Of a stretch of 64,000 nucleotides of DNA, positions 1 through 7,934 are shown in pieces. The stretch's first letter is position 1, and every line of letters begins with the position of its first letter. A program made the translations under genes and the position numbers. The DNA lies in NCBI RefSeq assembly GCF_000430805.1, contig NZ_AUMS01000001.1, forward strand, positions 372,001 through 436,000. Reading direction: 5' to 3'. A model generated the notes under the pieces. That model saw nothing but the letters and a program-made list of their open reading frames with translations. It was not told where the DNA came from and ran no database searches. The stretch comes from Chitinilyticum aquatile DSM 21506 (GTDB taxonomy: Bacteria; Pseudomonadota; Gammaproteobacteria; Burkholderiales; Chitinibacteraceae).

Positions 1-1
1 G

Positions 2-1279
2 ACGCCGCTGCACCAGATTGCGGAGCATCTGGGCATGGCCGATGCAGGCCTGCGCACACTGGTACTCACGCTCACGCTGCTGGGCTTCGGCATGAAGGCC
101 GGTATGTTCCCACTGGGCCAGCTCTGGCTGCCTGATGCCCACTCGGTTGCTCCCTCGCCGATCAGTGCCCTGCTGTCAGGTGTGATGCTCAAAACCGGCA
201 TCTACGGCATGATCCGCACGCTGTTCTGGATGATGCCCGACACCCTGCCGGCACAGGAAGTGCAGTACTGGGGGCTGGTGGTTGCGATCATTGGCGTGGT
301 CACACTCTTCATCGGGACATCCCAGTCACTCAAGCAGGTCGATGCCAAGCGCCTGAATGCCTACAGCTCGATCGGCCAGATCGGCTACATCATTCTGGCT
401 GTCGGTGCTGCGCGCTACTACCTCGGCGCCAATGCCGCACTGCATGCGCTGGCACTGCTGGCCATCCTCGGTGCCTTCCTGCATGTGCTCAATCACGCCA
501 TCTTCAAGAGCCTGCTGTTCCTCTGCGTAGGCAGCGTGCAGTTCACTACCGGCACCAAGGACCTGGACAAGCTGGGCGGTCTTTTCGCGCTGATGCCCGT
601 CACTGCCATCATTGCCGGCATTGCCGCGATAGCAGTCTCCGGCGTGCCGGCCTTCTCGGGCTTCACCAGCAAGTGGGCCATCGTCGGCTCGACGCTGCTC
701 TCCGGCAAAACCGCCGGCATCTTCGTGATCTTCGGCGTGATTGCACTGGTGACCAGCGCGATGACACTGGCCACCTACGTGAAACTCTACGGCATGACCT
801 TTACCTCGGTCGGCGTCGAGTGGAACGACAAGAACAATGTGCACGAAGTCAGCAAGGTGATGCTGGCGCCCAAGCTGGTACTGGCGGCCGTCTGCCTGGT
901 GCAGGGCTTCTTCCCCTGGCTTTTCGTCGCACTGTTCGGTCGCGTGCTCGCCACTTCGGAAGGCGTGCTGACGCAGACACTGGGGACACCCGAAGTGCTC
1001 GCTTCGCTGTCGCAAAACTATGCCGGCGTGAGCTTTGCTGCTGCCAATGGGTCACCTGTCGCCTTCTCCCTGCCGCTGGTGATGATCGCCATGCTGGTGG
1101 TGGCGCTGCTCGCCGCACTGTGGCTGCGCCGCGCCGGTGGCGCAGAAGAGCGCACCGCACCCGTGTGGCTGTGCGGCTACCAGACGCTGAACAATGCCAA
1201 CCGTTACCTAAGCAGTCACATCTTCGACGCCTTCAAGAAGTTCATGAAATGGACTGGCGGCAATGTGCGCGGCGCCTGA
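2..1279 (+). CDS. Proton-translocating antiporter-like subunit of a group-4 [NiFe] hydrogenase (HycC/HyfB/HyfF-like), 5' end missing
   Basis: The reading frame is open from the left edge, so the N-terminus lies outside the window and about 425 residues remain. The protein is almost entirely hydrophobic, with many membrane segments, and carries the hallmarks of the NuoL/M/N-MrpD family: a GMKAG segment, WLPDAHSVAPSPISALLSG, and HAIFKSLLFLCVGS with the conserved His and Lys in membrane helices. In formate hydrogenlyase and related energy-converting hydrogenases such subunits couple electron transfer to proton or Na+ movement across the inner membrane. It ends 18 bp before the hydrogenase large subunit and is followed by the other complex-I-like subunits, which fixes its role. 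Whether it is the HycC/HyfB or the HyfF type cannot be decided without the N-terminus. Confidence 0.88.
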   Translation, partial: TPLHQIAEHLGMADAGLRTLVLTLTLLGFGMKAGMFPLGQLWLPDAHSVAPSPISALLSGVMLKTGIYGMIRTLFWMMPDTLPAQEVQYWGLVVAIIGVVTLFIGTSQSLKQVDAKRLNAYSSIGQIGYIILAVGAARYYLGANAALHALALLAILGAFLHVLNHAIFKSLLFLCVGSVQFTTGTKDLDKLGGLFALMPVTAIIAGIAAIAVSGVPAFSGFTSKWAIVGSTLLSGKTAGIFVIFGVIALVTSAMTLATYVKLYGMTFTSVGVEWNDKNNVHEVSKVMLAPKLVLAAVCLVQGFFPWLFVALFGRVLATSEGVLTQTLGTPEVLASLSQNYAGVSFAAANGSPVAFSLPLVMIAMLVVALLAALWLRRAGGAEERTAPVWLCGYQTLNNANRYLSSHIFDAFKKFMKWTGGNVRGA

Positions 1280-1297
1280 TTTTCCGGAGTTACCACC

Positions 1298-2998
1298 ATG
1301 TCGATAAGAAAAGAACTGGAAGCCAAACTGATCGCCCGCCTGCGTGACGATGTGGTGTGCGTCGAGAAAACTGACGAACGCACCATCTACATCGATGTCA
1401 AGCGCGCCGGCTTTCGCGAAGCAAGCCAGATCATCACCGCCTCCGGCGCCCGCTACCTGTGCAGCATCGGCTATGACAACATCGAGCGCGACGGCACGCT
1501 GGCGATGGTGCACACCTATGCACTGGACGACAGCAACCGCTTTGTCTGCTGCCGCGCCTCGGCCCCCGTTGATGATCCGGTGCTCGAATCCATCACGCCC
1601 GACCTGCCGTCTGCCGGCTGGTCGGAGCGCGAAGTCACCGACCTGCTGGGGCTGCGCTTTGCCGGTCACCCGAAGCCGAAAAAGCTGGTACTGGCGGACG
1701 ACTGGCCCGAAGGCATCTACCCGCTCCGAAAGGAAGTACCGCACGATTTCGTGCCGCAAGGTGCCGAAGACGTCGCCTACCAGCTCGACGAAGCACCACC
1801 GGGAACCAAGATTGTTCCGGTCGGGCCATTTCACCCCAGCCTGCACGAGCCCGAGCACTTTGCCGTGTATGTCGATGGTGAAACCATCAAGGGCTGTGAC
1901 TACCGCGGCTTCATGACGCACCGCGGCATCGAAAAACTGTGCCAGACGCAGGTCAGCTACAACGAAGTTCCCTTCATTGCCGAGCGCATCTGCGGCATCT
2001 GCGGCTCGGTGCATGCCACCGCGTTTTCACAGGCAGTGGAATCCGCCGCTGGCCTCATCATCCCGCGCCGCGCCGAGTTCATCCGCACGATGATGCTGGA
2101 AATCGAGCGCATTCACTCGAATCTCTTGTGGCTCGGCGTGGCCGGCCACCTGATCGGCTTTGACACCGTGTTCATGCAGGCATGGCGCGTGCGCGAACAG
2201 ATCATGTGGCTGTGCGAGCGCCTGACCGGCAACCGCAAGACCTACGGCATGATTCTGGTCGGCGGTGTACGCCGTGACATCACGCCGGATATCGCGGAAG
2301 ACATCCTGAATGTGGTCAAGAAGATCGAAGATGAACTCACGGTCATCTATCGCGCCATCGAAAAAGACACCTCGATCCACAAGCGCACCAAGGGCGTGGG
2401 CACCATCACCAGACAACAGGCCATCGACTGGAACCTGATCGGGCCGGTCGCGCGAGCCCGTGGTGTGGATATCGACGCGCGCCGGGATCACCCCTATGCG
2501 GCCTACGACGAAATGAAGTTCGAAGTGCCGGTGCTCGATGGCTGCGATGTCTGGTCCACGCTGGTGGTTCGCGTGGTAGAGACCTTCGAGGCGATCAAGA
2601 TCATCCGTCAGTGTCTGGACAAGATGCCGGGCGGCGAAATCTTCGTCGAAATGAAGGACAAGATTCCCGCCCAGCGCCATGCCATCACGGTTGTCGAAGC
2701 ACCGCGCGGCGAGTCGGTGCATTACGTGGTCACTGGCGAAGACAATCGCCCGGAACGCTGGCGCGTGCGTGCCCCCACATTTACCAACCTGCAGGCCGTG
2801 CCACTGATGCTGCTGGATGAACAGTTCGGCGATTTCCCCATCATCATGGGCAGCATCGACCCCTGCTTCTCGTGCACGGATCGTGTGGCGGTGGTTGATC
2901 TGCAAACCGGCAAATCCAGCTCGATCTCCAAGGCGGAACTGGACGTCATGTCGAGAAAACGCCTGCAGGGAAATCAACTTCAACAGGTGCAAAAATGA
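1298..2998 (+). CDS. hycE: Group-4 [NiFe]-hydrogenase large subunit (HycE/HyfG-like; NuoC-NuoD fusion)
   Basis: 566 residues, matching E. coli HycE/HyfG (about 570). Residues about 1-150 are a NuoC-like 30-kDa domain and the rest is a NuoD/hydrogenase large-subunit domain. Unlike complex I, both nickel-ligand motifs are intact: RICGICGSVH (Cys232, Cys235, His239) and DPCFSCTDR (Cys523, Cys526, Arg529). It should therefore bind the NiFe active site and make or oxidise H2. Some 37 residues follow Arg529, resembling the C-terminal extension that the HycI protease removes from HycE after nickel insertion; no such protease gene is visible in this window. A GGAG lies 9 nt before the ATG. The stop overlaps the next start (ATGA), indicating translational coupling. 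Confidence 0.95.
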   Translation: MSIRKELEAKLIARLRDDVVCVEKTDERTIYIDVKRAGFREASQIITASGARYLCSIGYDNIERDGTLAMVHTYALDDSNRFVCCRASAPVDDPVLESITPDLPSAGWSEREVTDLLGLRFAGHPKPKKLVLADDWPEGIYPLRKEVPHDFVPQGAEDVAYQLDEAPPGTKIVPVGPFHPSLHEPEHFAVYVDGETIKGCDYRGFMTHRGIEKLCQTQVSYNEVPFIAERICGICGSVHATAFSQAVESAAGLIIPRRAEFIRTMMLEIERIHSNLLWLGVAGHLIGFDTVFMQAWRVREQIMWLCERLTGNRKTYGMILVGGVRRDITPDIAEDILNVVKKIEDELTVIYRAIEKDTSIHKRTKGVGTITRQQAIDWNLIGPVARARGVDIDARRDHPYAAYDEMKFEVPVLDGCDVWSTLVVRVVETFEAIKIIRQCLDKMPGGEIFVEMKDKIPAQRHAITVVEAPRGESVHYVVTGEDNRPERWRVRAPTFTNLQAVPLMLLDEQFGDFPIIMGSIDPCFSCTDRVAVVDLQTGKSSSISKAELDVMSRKRLQGNQLQQVQK

Positions 2999-3918
2999 GC
3001 CAATTTACTGAGATCGCCATCGGCATTGCGCAGGTCTTCGGCAATCTGCTGCTGTTCCTAGTGATTGCCCCCTTTCTGGACGGCGTCGTGCGCCGGGTCA
3101 TGGCTCGCGTGCAAAGCCGCCAGGGGCCGCCGCTCGCGCAGTCCTACTACGATGTGCTGAAACTGCTGGGCAAGGAAAACATCGACTCTGCCGGCATCCT
3201 CCCGTTCAGACTCGCCCCGCTGGTGGCGTTCGCGTCCATCCTGTGCGTGATTGCCATCCTGCCGGTCGCCGGCCGTGCGACGGCGCTGACGCCCTATGCC
3301 GACGCCATCTCGCTGGTCTATCTGCTCACGCTAGGCGGCGTGGCCGTGCTGCTGGGCGCGTTTGCCAGCAAGAACATCTACGCACTGATCGGCGCCAGCC
3401 GTGAAATGACGACGATGATCATGGTTGAGCCGATCCTTTTCATGGTGCTGCTGCTGGGTGTACTGAAAACCGGCAGTCTCGACCTCACCGCCGTCATCTA
3501 CGGCACGCCGATGGCGGCGTTTGGTGTGCCCGGGGTGGTAATGATCGCGGTCAGCCTCTTCGGCCTGCAGGCCTTTGTTGCCCGCCAGCCGTTCGATATC
3601 GCCGAGGCCGAACAGGAACTGCTGGGTGGGCCCTTCATCGAGTACAGCGGCCCGAACTACGCGCTCTTCAAGTACTACATGATGCTCAAGCAGATGTTTT
3701 ACGCCTATCTGCCGATCGCCATGTTCGTACCGCTGCTGGGGTCCGGTTTCTATCTGGTCGATCTGGCGCTGCAGATGGTGCTGACGGTAGTCGTGTTCCT
3801 GCTGATCGGGCTCTTGTCCGCCACGCATCCGCGCTACCGCATTGACCAGGCCATCCGTTATTTCGGCGTTCTTTTCGTCATCGCACTGGCCGCCATCGGC
3901 GCTGCCGTGATTTTCTGA
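2995..3918 (+). CDS. hycD: Hydrogenase membrane anchor subunit (HycD/HyfC-like, NuoH homologue)
   Basis: 307 residues with about eight hydrophobic helices, the normal size for HycD/HyfC. The N-terminal loop RRVMARVQSRQGPP matches the NuoH-family signature where the peripheral arm docks, and ARQPFDIAEAEQELLGGPFIEYSG is the acidic cytoplasmic loop that lines the quinone-like cavity in complex I. It anchors the hydrogenase arm to the membrane and links it to the ion-pumping subunits. Its start overlaps the hycE stop by 4 nt, and hycF follows after 19 bp. The family is clear; the coupling ion and redox partner are not shown by the sequence. Confidence 0.94.
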   Translation: MSQFTEIAIGIAQVFGNLLLFLVIAPFLDGVVRRVMARVQSRQGPPLAQSYYDVLKLLGKENIDSAGILPFRLAPLVAFASILCVIAILPVAGRATALTPYADAISLVYLLTLGGVAVLLGAFASKNIYALIGASREMTTMIMVEPILFMVLLLGVLKTGSLDLTAVIYGTPMAAFGVPGVVMIAVSLFGLQAFVARQPFDIAEAEQELLGGPFIEYSGPNYALFKYYMMLKQMFYAYLPIAMFVPLLGSGFYLVDLALQMVLTVVVFLLIGLLSATHPRYRIDQAIRYFGVLFVIALAAIGAAVIF

Positions 3919-3937
3919 CCCGGCAAAGGAGAAAGCC

Positions 3938-4480
3938 ATGTGGATTACCAGCAAAATCAAGCAGCTCCTGATGGTGATGAAGCCGGGTGTGGTCACGCTC
4001 GATTACCCGAACGAGCGCCCGCCCGTGCCCGCCAACCTGCGCGGCCAGCCGGTATTTGATCACCAGAAATGCATAGGCTGTGGCGGCTGTTCGGATCACT
4101 GTCCGGCGCGCTGCATTCTGGTGCGCGACGTGTGCCAGGAATTGCGCGTGATGCTGTATGACGGCTCGCGCTGTACCTATTGCGGTCGTTGCGCCGACAT
4201 CTGCCCGGAAAAAGCGATCACAATGAGCAACAGCTTCGAGATTGCCTGCGACCAGAAGGAAGACATCACCACGCGCATGGAGCTCTTCATGATGACCTGC
4301 CAGCGCTGCGGGCGCTGCTACGAGATGGAAAAGACCAACGCCATCGACCGCATCAACCTGAAGGGCTTCCGCTACGACAACCTGGAACAGCGCGCACTGG
4401 TTCGCAAGACCAGCGAAACCTTCGATCCCGCGCTGCTGAAGGAATCCGACAACTACCAGCGCCCGAGCGACAAGGAGTAA
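3938..4480 (+). CDS. hycF: Hydrogenase electron-transfer subunit with two [4Fe-4S] clusters (HycF/HyfH-like, NuoI homologue)
   Basis: 180 residues. Two ferredoxin-type motifs are present: CIGCGGCSDHCPARC at about residues 46-60 and CTYCGRCADICPEKA at about 79-93, each able to hold a [4Fe-4S] cluster. A further Cys group, CQRCGRCY, lies near residue 120, as in HycF. It relays electrons between an electron donor and the small subunit. It is preceded by AAAGGAG and is followed by the small-subunit gene after 3 nt. No separate HycB-type ferredoxin subunit is seen in the window, so the identity of the donor is open. Confidence 0.94.
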   Translation: MWITSKIKQLLMVMKPGVVTLDYPNERPPVPANLRGQPVFDHQKCIGCGGCSDHCPARCILVRDVCQELRVMLYDGSRCTYCGRCADICPEKAITMSNSFEIACDQKEDITTRMELFMMTCQRCGRCYEMEKTNAIDRINLKGFRYDNLEQRALVRKTSETFDPALLKESDNYQRPSDKE

Positions 4481-4483
4481 ATC

Positions 4484-5011
4484 ATGTTGAAAAATCTCTG
4501 CAAACGCATGTTCGGGAAATCAATCTGGGTTTATCACTGCAACACCGGCGCGTGCAACGGCTGTGACATCGAAATCCTGAACATCCTCACGCCGTTCTAC
4601 GACGTCGAGCGCTTCGGCATCAAGCTGGTGGCCTCGCCGCGGCACGCCGATGCCATGCTGATTTCCGGCGCGGTCACCCGCCCGACACTGCCGCTGGTCA
4701 AGCGCGCCTACGAGGCGATTCCGAACCCGAAACTGGTGTTCGCCATCGGCTCGTGCGCCACCGGTGGCGGCGCGTGGTTTGATACTTACAACGTCACCGG
4801 CGGTGCCGATAAAGTGTTGCCGGTGAATTATTACATCCCCGGCTGCCCGCCCCGTCCCGAGGCGATTCTGTATGGCGTGGCGCTGGCACTCGGCCTCGTC
4901 GACAAGCAGGCCGCGCCGGTGGAACTCAAGCAGATGGAATTCCCCATCGACATGTACGAGCGCAACGAAGCCTGGGAAAAGCGCAACGTCATTTACGAAC
5001 TGCTGAAGTAA
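4484..5011 (+). CDS. hycG: Hydrogenase small subunit (HycG/HyfI-like, NuoB homologue)
   Basis: 175 residues, the short single-cluster type found in group-4 hydrogenases rather than the long exported type with a Tat signal. Cysteines expected to bind the proximal [4Fe-4S] cluster are visible in CNTGACNGCD, in IGSCATGGG and in PGCPPRPE. It pairs with HycE and passes electrons to or from the NiFe site on the cytoplasmic side. There is no signal peptide or C-terminal anchor, consistent with cytoplasmic location. It starts 3 nt after hycF and ends 15 nt before the receiver-like gene. Confidence 0.94.
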   Translation: MLKNLCKRMFGKSIWVYHCNTGACNGCDIEILNILTPFYDVERFGIKLVASPRHADAMLISGAVTRPTLPLVKRAYEAIPNPKLVFAIGSCATGGGAWFDTYNVTGGADKVLPVNYYIPGCPPRPEAILYGVALALGLVDKQAAPVELKQMEFPIDMYERNEAWEKRNVIYELLK

Positions 5012-5026
5012 GACGGGGCCTGGACC

Positions 5027-5431
5027 ATGACCAAGAAAATCCTGCTGATCGACAACGACGCGGCGCTGTGCGAACAGCTCGCGGCCCAACTCGCCGGGCA
5101 CGGCTTTGACGTGAAATGCGCGAATTCGGCGGTAGCCGGCCGCAAGCTGGCGCTGGCAGAAAAGCCCGACGCCATCGTAACGGAAGCCATGCTGGAGACC
5201 GACACCGCCGGCTTCGAGCTGGTCTACCAGATCCGCGACGAGCGCCCGGATTCACGCTACCGCGAGATCCGCCACACGCCCATCCTGCTGCTCACCGGCA
5301 TCGACCAGAATACCCACTTCCGCTTTTCACTGAATGAAAAGCAGAGCTACCTGCCACCGATTGCCGGCATGCTGAGCAAACCGGTGCAGCTGGATACGCT
5401 GCTGGACAAGTTGCAGGAAATGGTGGGGTAA
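5027..5431 (+). CDS. CheY-like receiver-domain protein with Glu at the phospho-acceptor position
   Basis: 134 residues forming one response-regulator receiver domain with no output domain. The N-terminal acidic pocket is present (LLIDNDAAL, Asp9 and Asp11), as are the conserved Thr in LLLTG (Thr90) and the Lys in LSKPV (Lys118). The residue expected to be phosphorylated is Glu53 (AIVTEAML) instead of Asp. Glu at this position often mimics the phosphorylated state, so this may be a constitutive pseudo-receiver acting by protein contact. It is the last gene of the hydrogenase operon, 15 nt after hycG and followed by a terminator. No histidine kinase is nearby. Its function is inferred from context only. 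Confidence 0.85.
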   Translation: MTKKILLIDNDAALCEQLAAQLAGHGFDVKCANSAVAGRKLALAEKPDAIVTEAMLETDTAGFELVYQIRDERPDSRYREIRHTPILLLTGIDQNTHFRFSLNEKQSYLPPIAGMLSKPVQLDTLLDKLQEMVG

Positions 5432-5438
5432 AACGAAT

Positions 5439-5460
5439 CAGGCCGGCGCAAGCCGGCCTG
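5439..5460 (+). terminator. Terminator of the hydrogenase operon
   Basis: Perfect 9-bp stem CAGGCCGGC / GCCGGCCTG with a GCAA tetraloop, starting 8 nt after the receiver-gene stop. Only a short T-containing tail follows, so termination may be partial. Confidence 0.7.
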
Positions 5461-5497
5461 TTACTTTGCAGATTTTCCGATATATACACGGCAACCC

Positions 5498-5542
5498 ATA
5501 TAGCCACGGCCATTTACACAGAAAGGCTGCAGAGCAATACCC
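5498..5542 (+). repeat. ATACCC-family intergenic palindromic repeat, copy 1
   Basis: A 45-bp unit starting ATATAGCC and ending AGCAATACCC, with an internal imperfect stem GGCCATTT / GAAAGGCT. It aligns column for column with the copies at 13167 and 35998. It lies between the hydrogenase terminator and the 5553-5690 element. Confidence 0.75.
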
Positions 5543-5552
5543 GAAAGAAGCA

Positions 5553-5690
5553 CCTGATTATGTCTCTATTTCAGAAGCTTTTTCGTCATGCCCGCGAAGA
5601 CGGGCATCCAGAGCAAAGCTTGATTTCACACCGTCATCTGGATTCCCGCGTACGCGGGAATAACGATTATGAAGCAGAGACATCATCAGG
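5553..5690. mobile_element. 138-bp MITE-like element with 20-bp inverted ends and two dRS3-like palindromes
   Basis: The ends are inverted repeats, 17 of 20 positions matching (CCTGATTATGTCTCTATTTC at 5553-5572 against the complement of 5671-5690). Inside are two palindromes of the same build: ATGCCC-N8-GGGCAT at 5588-5607 and ATTCCC-N8-GGGAAT at 5642-5661. The second fits exactly the dRS3 repeat known from Neisseria. No ORF is credible here, so it would be non-autonomous. It occupies much of the 370-bp gap between the convergent hydrogenase and hyp operons; the remaining bases up to hypE show nothing recognisable. Confidence 0.6.
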
Positions 5691-5801
5691 CAGAATCAAG
5701 TCTTTCTGGTTTGAGTGAAGCGAAGCCCAACGCTCAAGAGATGCCATATTGGACTTCGCACTCGCTCAACCCATGCCACGCAGTCGAGCTCCTGAATACC
5801 C

Positions 5802-6845
5802 TCAGCAAATCCGCGGCAGCTGCTCGCCGTTGATCCAGTCAACCATGCGGCGCCCACCGAACACCGTTTCCATCTGCACGAAGGCATTCGTGTCCGCGAT
5901 CACCTCGCCGATGATGGCCGCGTCGGCGCCCAAAGGATGCGCGCGCATCGTGGCCAGCAGGTTTTCGGCATCCTCCGCCGCGCAATAAGCCACCAGCTTG
6001 CCCTCGTTCGCCACGTACAGCGGATCCAGCCCGAGCAGCTCGCACGCAGCAGCAACCTGGCTGCGCACCGGAATCGCCTTTTCATGAATGACCATGCCAT
6101 GGCCGCTGGCCTGGGCGAATTCGTTGAGCACCGCGGCCAGGCCACCGCGGGTCGGGTCGCGAAGTGCATGAATATTTGGAACCGTATCCAGCATCGCCGC
6201 CACCAGGCCATTCAATGCCGCCGTGTCGGACTGGATCGTGGTCTCGAAGGTGAGATTTTCGCGTTGCGACATGATCGCCACGCCGTGATCGCCCAGCATA
6301 CCCGACACCAGTATCTTGTCACCTGCTTTGATATTTGAAGGCTTCAGATCAATACCCTCTGTAACCAAGCCAATGCCGGTGGTGGTGATGAATACCCCGT
6401 CGCCCTTGCCGGCCTCCACCACCTTGGTGTCGCCGGTGACGATCGGCACGCCCGCCTCGCGCGCGGCCTGCGCCATGGATTGCACGATGCGCAGCAAATC
6501 AGCCAGCGGAAAGCCTTCCTCCAGAATAAAGGCGGCTGACAGATACAGCGGCTTCGCCCCCATCATCGCCACATCGTTGATCGTGCCGTGCACCGAGAGA
6601 CAGCCGATGTCGCCACCGGCAAAAAACAGCGGCGAGACGACGTGCGAATCGGTCGCCATTACCATGCGGCCCGCCCCCACCGGCAGCGCAAAACACGCGC
6701 CATCGCCCTGCTCGGCAAGGATGGGGTTAGTGAAGTGGCGGGCGAACAGCTCGTCGATCAGCTGCGCCATCGCCCGGCCGCCGCTGCCGTGGCTCATGTC
6801 GACGCGGCCGTTTTTCAGATCAAGGGGGCGGGTGTAGGTTTTCAT
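5802..6845 (-). CDS. hypE: HypE, carbamoyl-dehydratase of [NiFe]-hydrogenase maturation
   Basis: 347 residues, a normal HypE length. HypE converts the carbamoyl group received from HypF on its C-terminal cysteine into a thiocyanate, which becomes the CN- ligand of the active-site iron. The essential C-terminal PRIC ending is intact. The N-terminal MSHGSGGRAM and the PurM-like ATP-binding segments (GDGACFALPVG, TGDTKVVEAGKGDG, RDPTRGGLAAVLNE) are all present. It is the last hyp gene of the leftward operon, separated from hypD by a repeat and an AT-rich gene. It converges on the hydrogenase structural operon, its probable client. Confidence 0.96.
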   Translation of the reverse strand: MKTYTRPLDLKNGRVDMSHGSGGRAMAQLIDELFARHFTNPILAEQGDGACFALPVGAGRMVMATDSHVVSPLFFAGGDIGCLSVHGTINDVAMMGAKPLYLSAAFILEEGFPLADLLRIVQSMAQAAREAGVPIVTGDTKVVEAGKGDGVFITTTGIGLVTEGIDLKPSNIKAGDKILVSGMLGDHGVAIMSQRENLTFETTIQSDTAALNGLVAAMLDTVPNIHALRDPTRGGLAAVLNEFAQASGHGMVIHEKAIPVRSQVAAACELLGLDPLYVANEGKLVAYCAAEDAENLLATMRAHPLGADAAIIGEVIADTNAFVQMETVFGGRRMVDWINGEQLPRIC

Positions 6846-6869
6846 GATGGGCCTGCTGGTTTTATTGTT

Positions 6870-7022
6870 GTAGGGCGTATTCGCCGCGAAGCGGCAATAC
6901 GCCGGAGGGTTGTAATACGGCGCAATGCCTGCGGCGATTGCACTCTACTTACTACTTGGCACCGTGCATGAGAAAAGTTGCCGCAATTGTGTTGGGTTTC
7001 CCGGACGCTGGACCCTACCTAC
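6870..7022. repeat. Palindromic intergenic repeat (GTAGGGCG...CCTACCTAC type)
   Basis: The segment opens with GTAGGGCGTATT and closes with ACCCTACCTAC. It contains a strong hairpin at 6874-6903: 13 paired bases (GGCGTATT / AATACGCC plus GCCGC / GCGGC, one bulged C). It resembles the widespread GTAGGG...CCCTAC repeats of proteobacterial genomes. It lies between hypE and the AT-rich gene and overlaps that gene's last codons, so its right end supplies the stop codon. Confidence 0.55.
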
Positions 7023-7836
7023 CGTGCTCTTTTCGAAGCTCCACAAATTCATCATCACTGACTTCCTTCTCAGGATAATCAGCACGATCCTCAACACTTA
7101 GAGGAATCACACTTACAACTTTGTGCATATATCCCACATTCATGCAATTTGGCAAATAAACAAGCTTAATAAATGGGGCATCTTCCCAATCCTTCCTAAT
7201 ATAAGACTCACCAGGAGAAGGAAGCACCCATGGAAGCGCATTGAAAGATGAAAATTGATTATCAATCACGCCCTCAAGACTGCGAATTGCATCTAATGAA
7301 AGTTGACGATCATTGAAATCAACTTCTTCATTAAAATGAATTGCGAAATTTCTCCGATCATTAAGCTCACAAAATAATCGCCTAGCCTCCGGCGTCAACA
7401 CCCCCCAATCATTTAGAGCATCAATCGCTTGCGGCCAATAATCGAAGGACTCCTTCCGATAAATTTTCTTGTAATTATCGTGACCACAATAGGAATGGCG
7501 AAGACCTTTCATTAAGTGATTTAAAATTCTCTCACCAAGCGCACAAGCACCAGTCAAAGCAGGGTAATACTGCCCATGAATAAATGCACTCCTAATTTGA
7601 GACAAAAATTTATTATGAAATGAAACAACAGAAAACGGCTTAACCCCTACATCCACAAAATCCTTGAATTTTCTATCGAAAAACTCATCACCATACTGCT
7701 TCATTAGTCTAGTGATCATTCCTGCTTCACTTGGATATTCAGAACCTTCAAAAGCCACCCTCCAGTCATCGCGGAATGGCTTCAATAAAATAGCACGACT
7801 ATCAAAGTCAAAACAGAAAATACGATATCGCTTCAT
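7015..7836 (-). CDS. HEPN-like (DUF4145-like) protein, AT-rich insertion in the hyp operon
   Basis: 273 residues from the ATG at 7836; an in-frame ATG at 7860 would add eight residues but has no ribosome-binding site, and neither start is strong. I do not recognise the exact family. It opens KRYRIFCFDFDSR, and the middle holds a helical stretch (IRSAFIHGQYYPA..ACALGERIL) followed by ELNDRRNFAIHF. The latter contains R-X4-H (Arg162, His167), the signature of HEPN domains, many of which are RNases of toxin-antitoxin or defence systems. The gene is strikingly AT-rich beside GC-rich neighbours and has different codon use, indicating recent transfer. It sits between hypD and hypE, where hydrogenase operons have no such gene. 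RNase activity is a guess. Confidence 0.7.
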   Translation of the reverse strand: MKRYRIFCFDFDSRAILLKPFRDDWRVAFEGSEYPSEAGMITRLMKQYGDEFFDRKFKDFVDVGVKPFSVVSFHNKFLSQIRSAFIHGQYYPALTGACALGERILNHLMKGLRHSYCGHDNYKKIYRKESFDYWPQAIDALNDWGVLTPEARRLFCELNDRRNFAIHFNEEVDFNDRQLSLDAIRSLEGVIDNQFSSFNALPWVLPSPGESYIRKDWEDAPFIKLVYLPNCMNVGYMHKVVSVIPLSVEDRADYPEKEVSDDEFVELRKEHGR

Positions 7837-7934
7837 AATCGATAAAAATCCAAAACACATAAAAAATCAGCAATTAGCAAATAGGCACGAATAACCCAGA
7901 ATATTCGCACGAATATTATTTTTCATCCCTGCAA

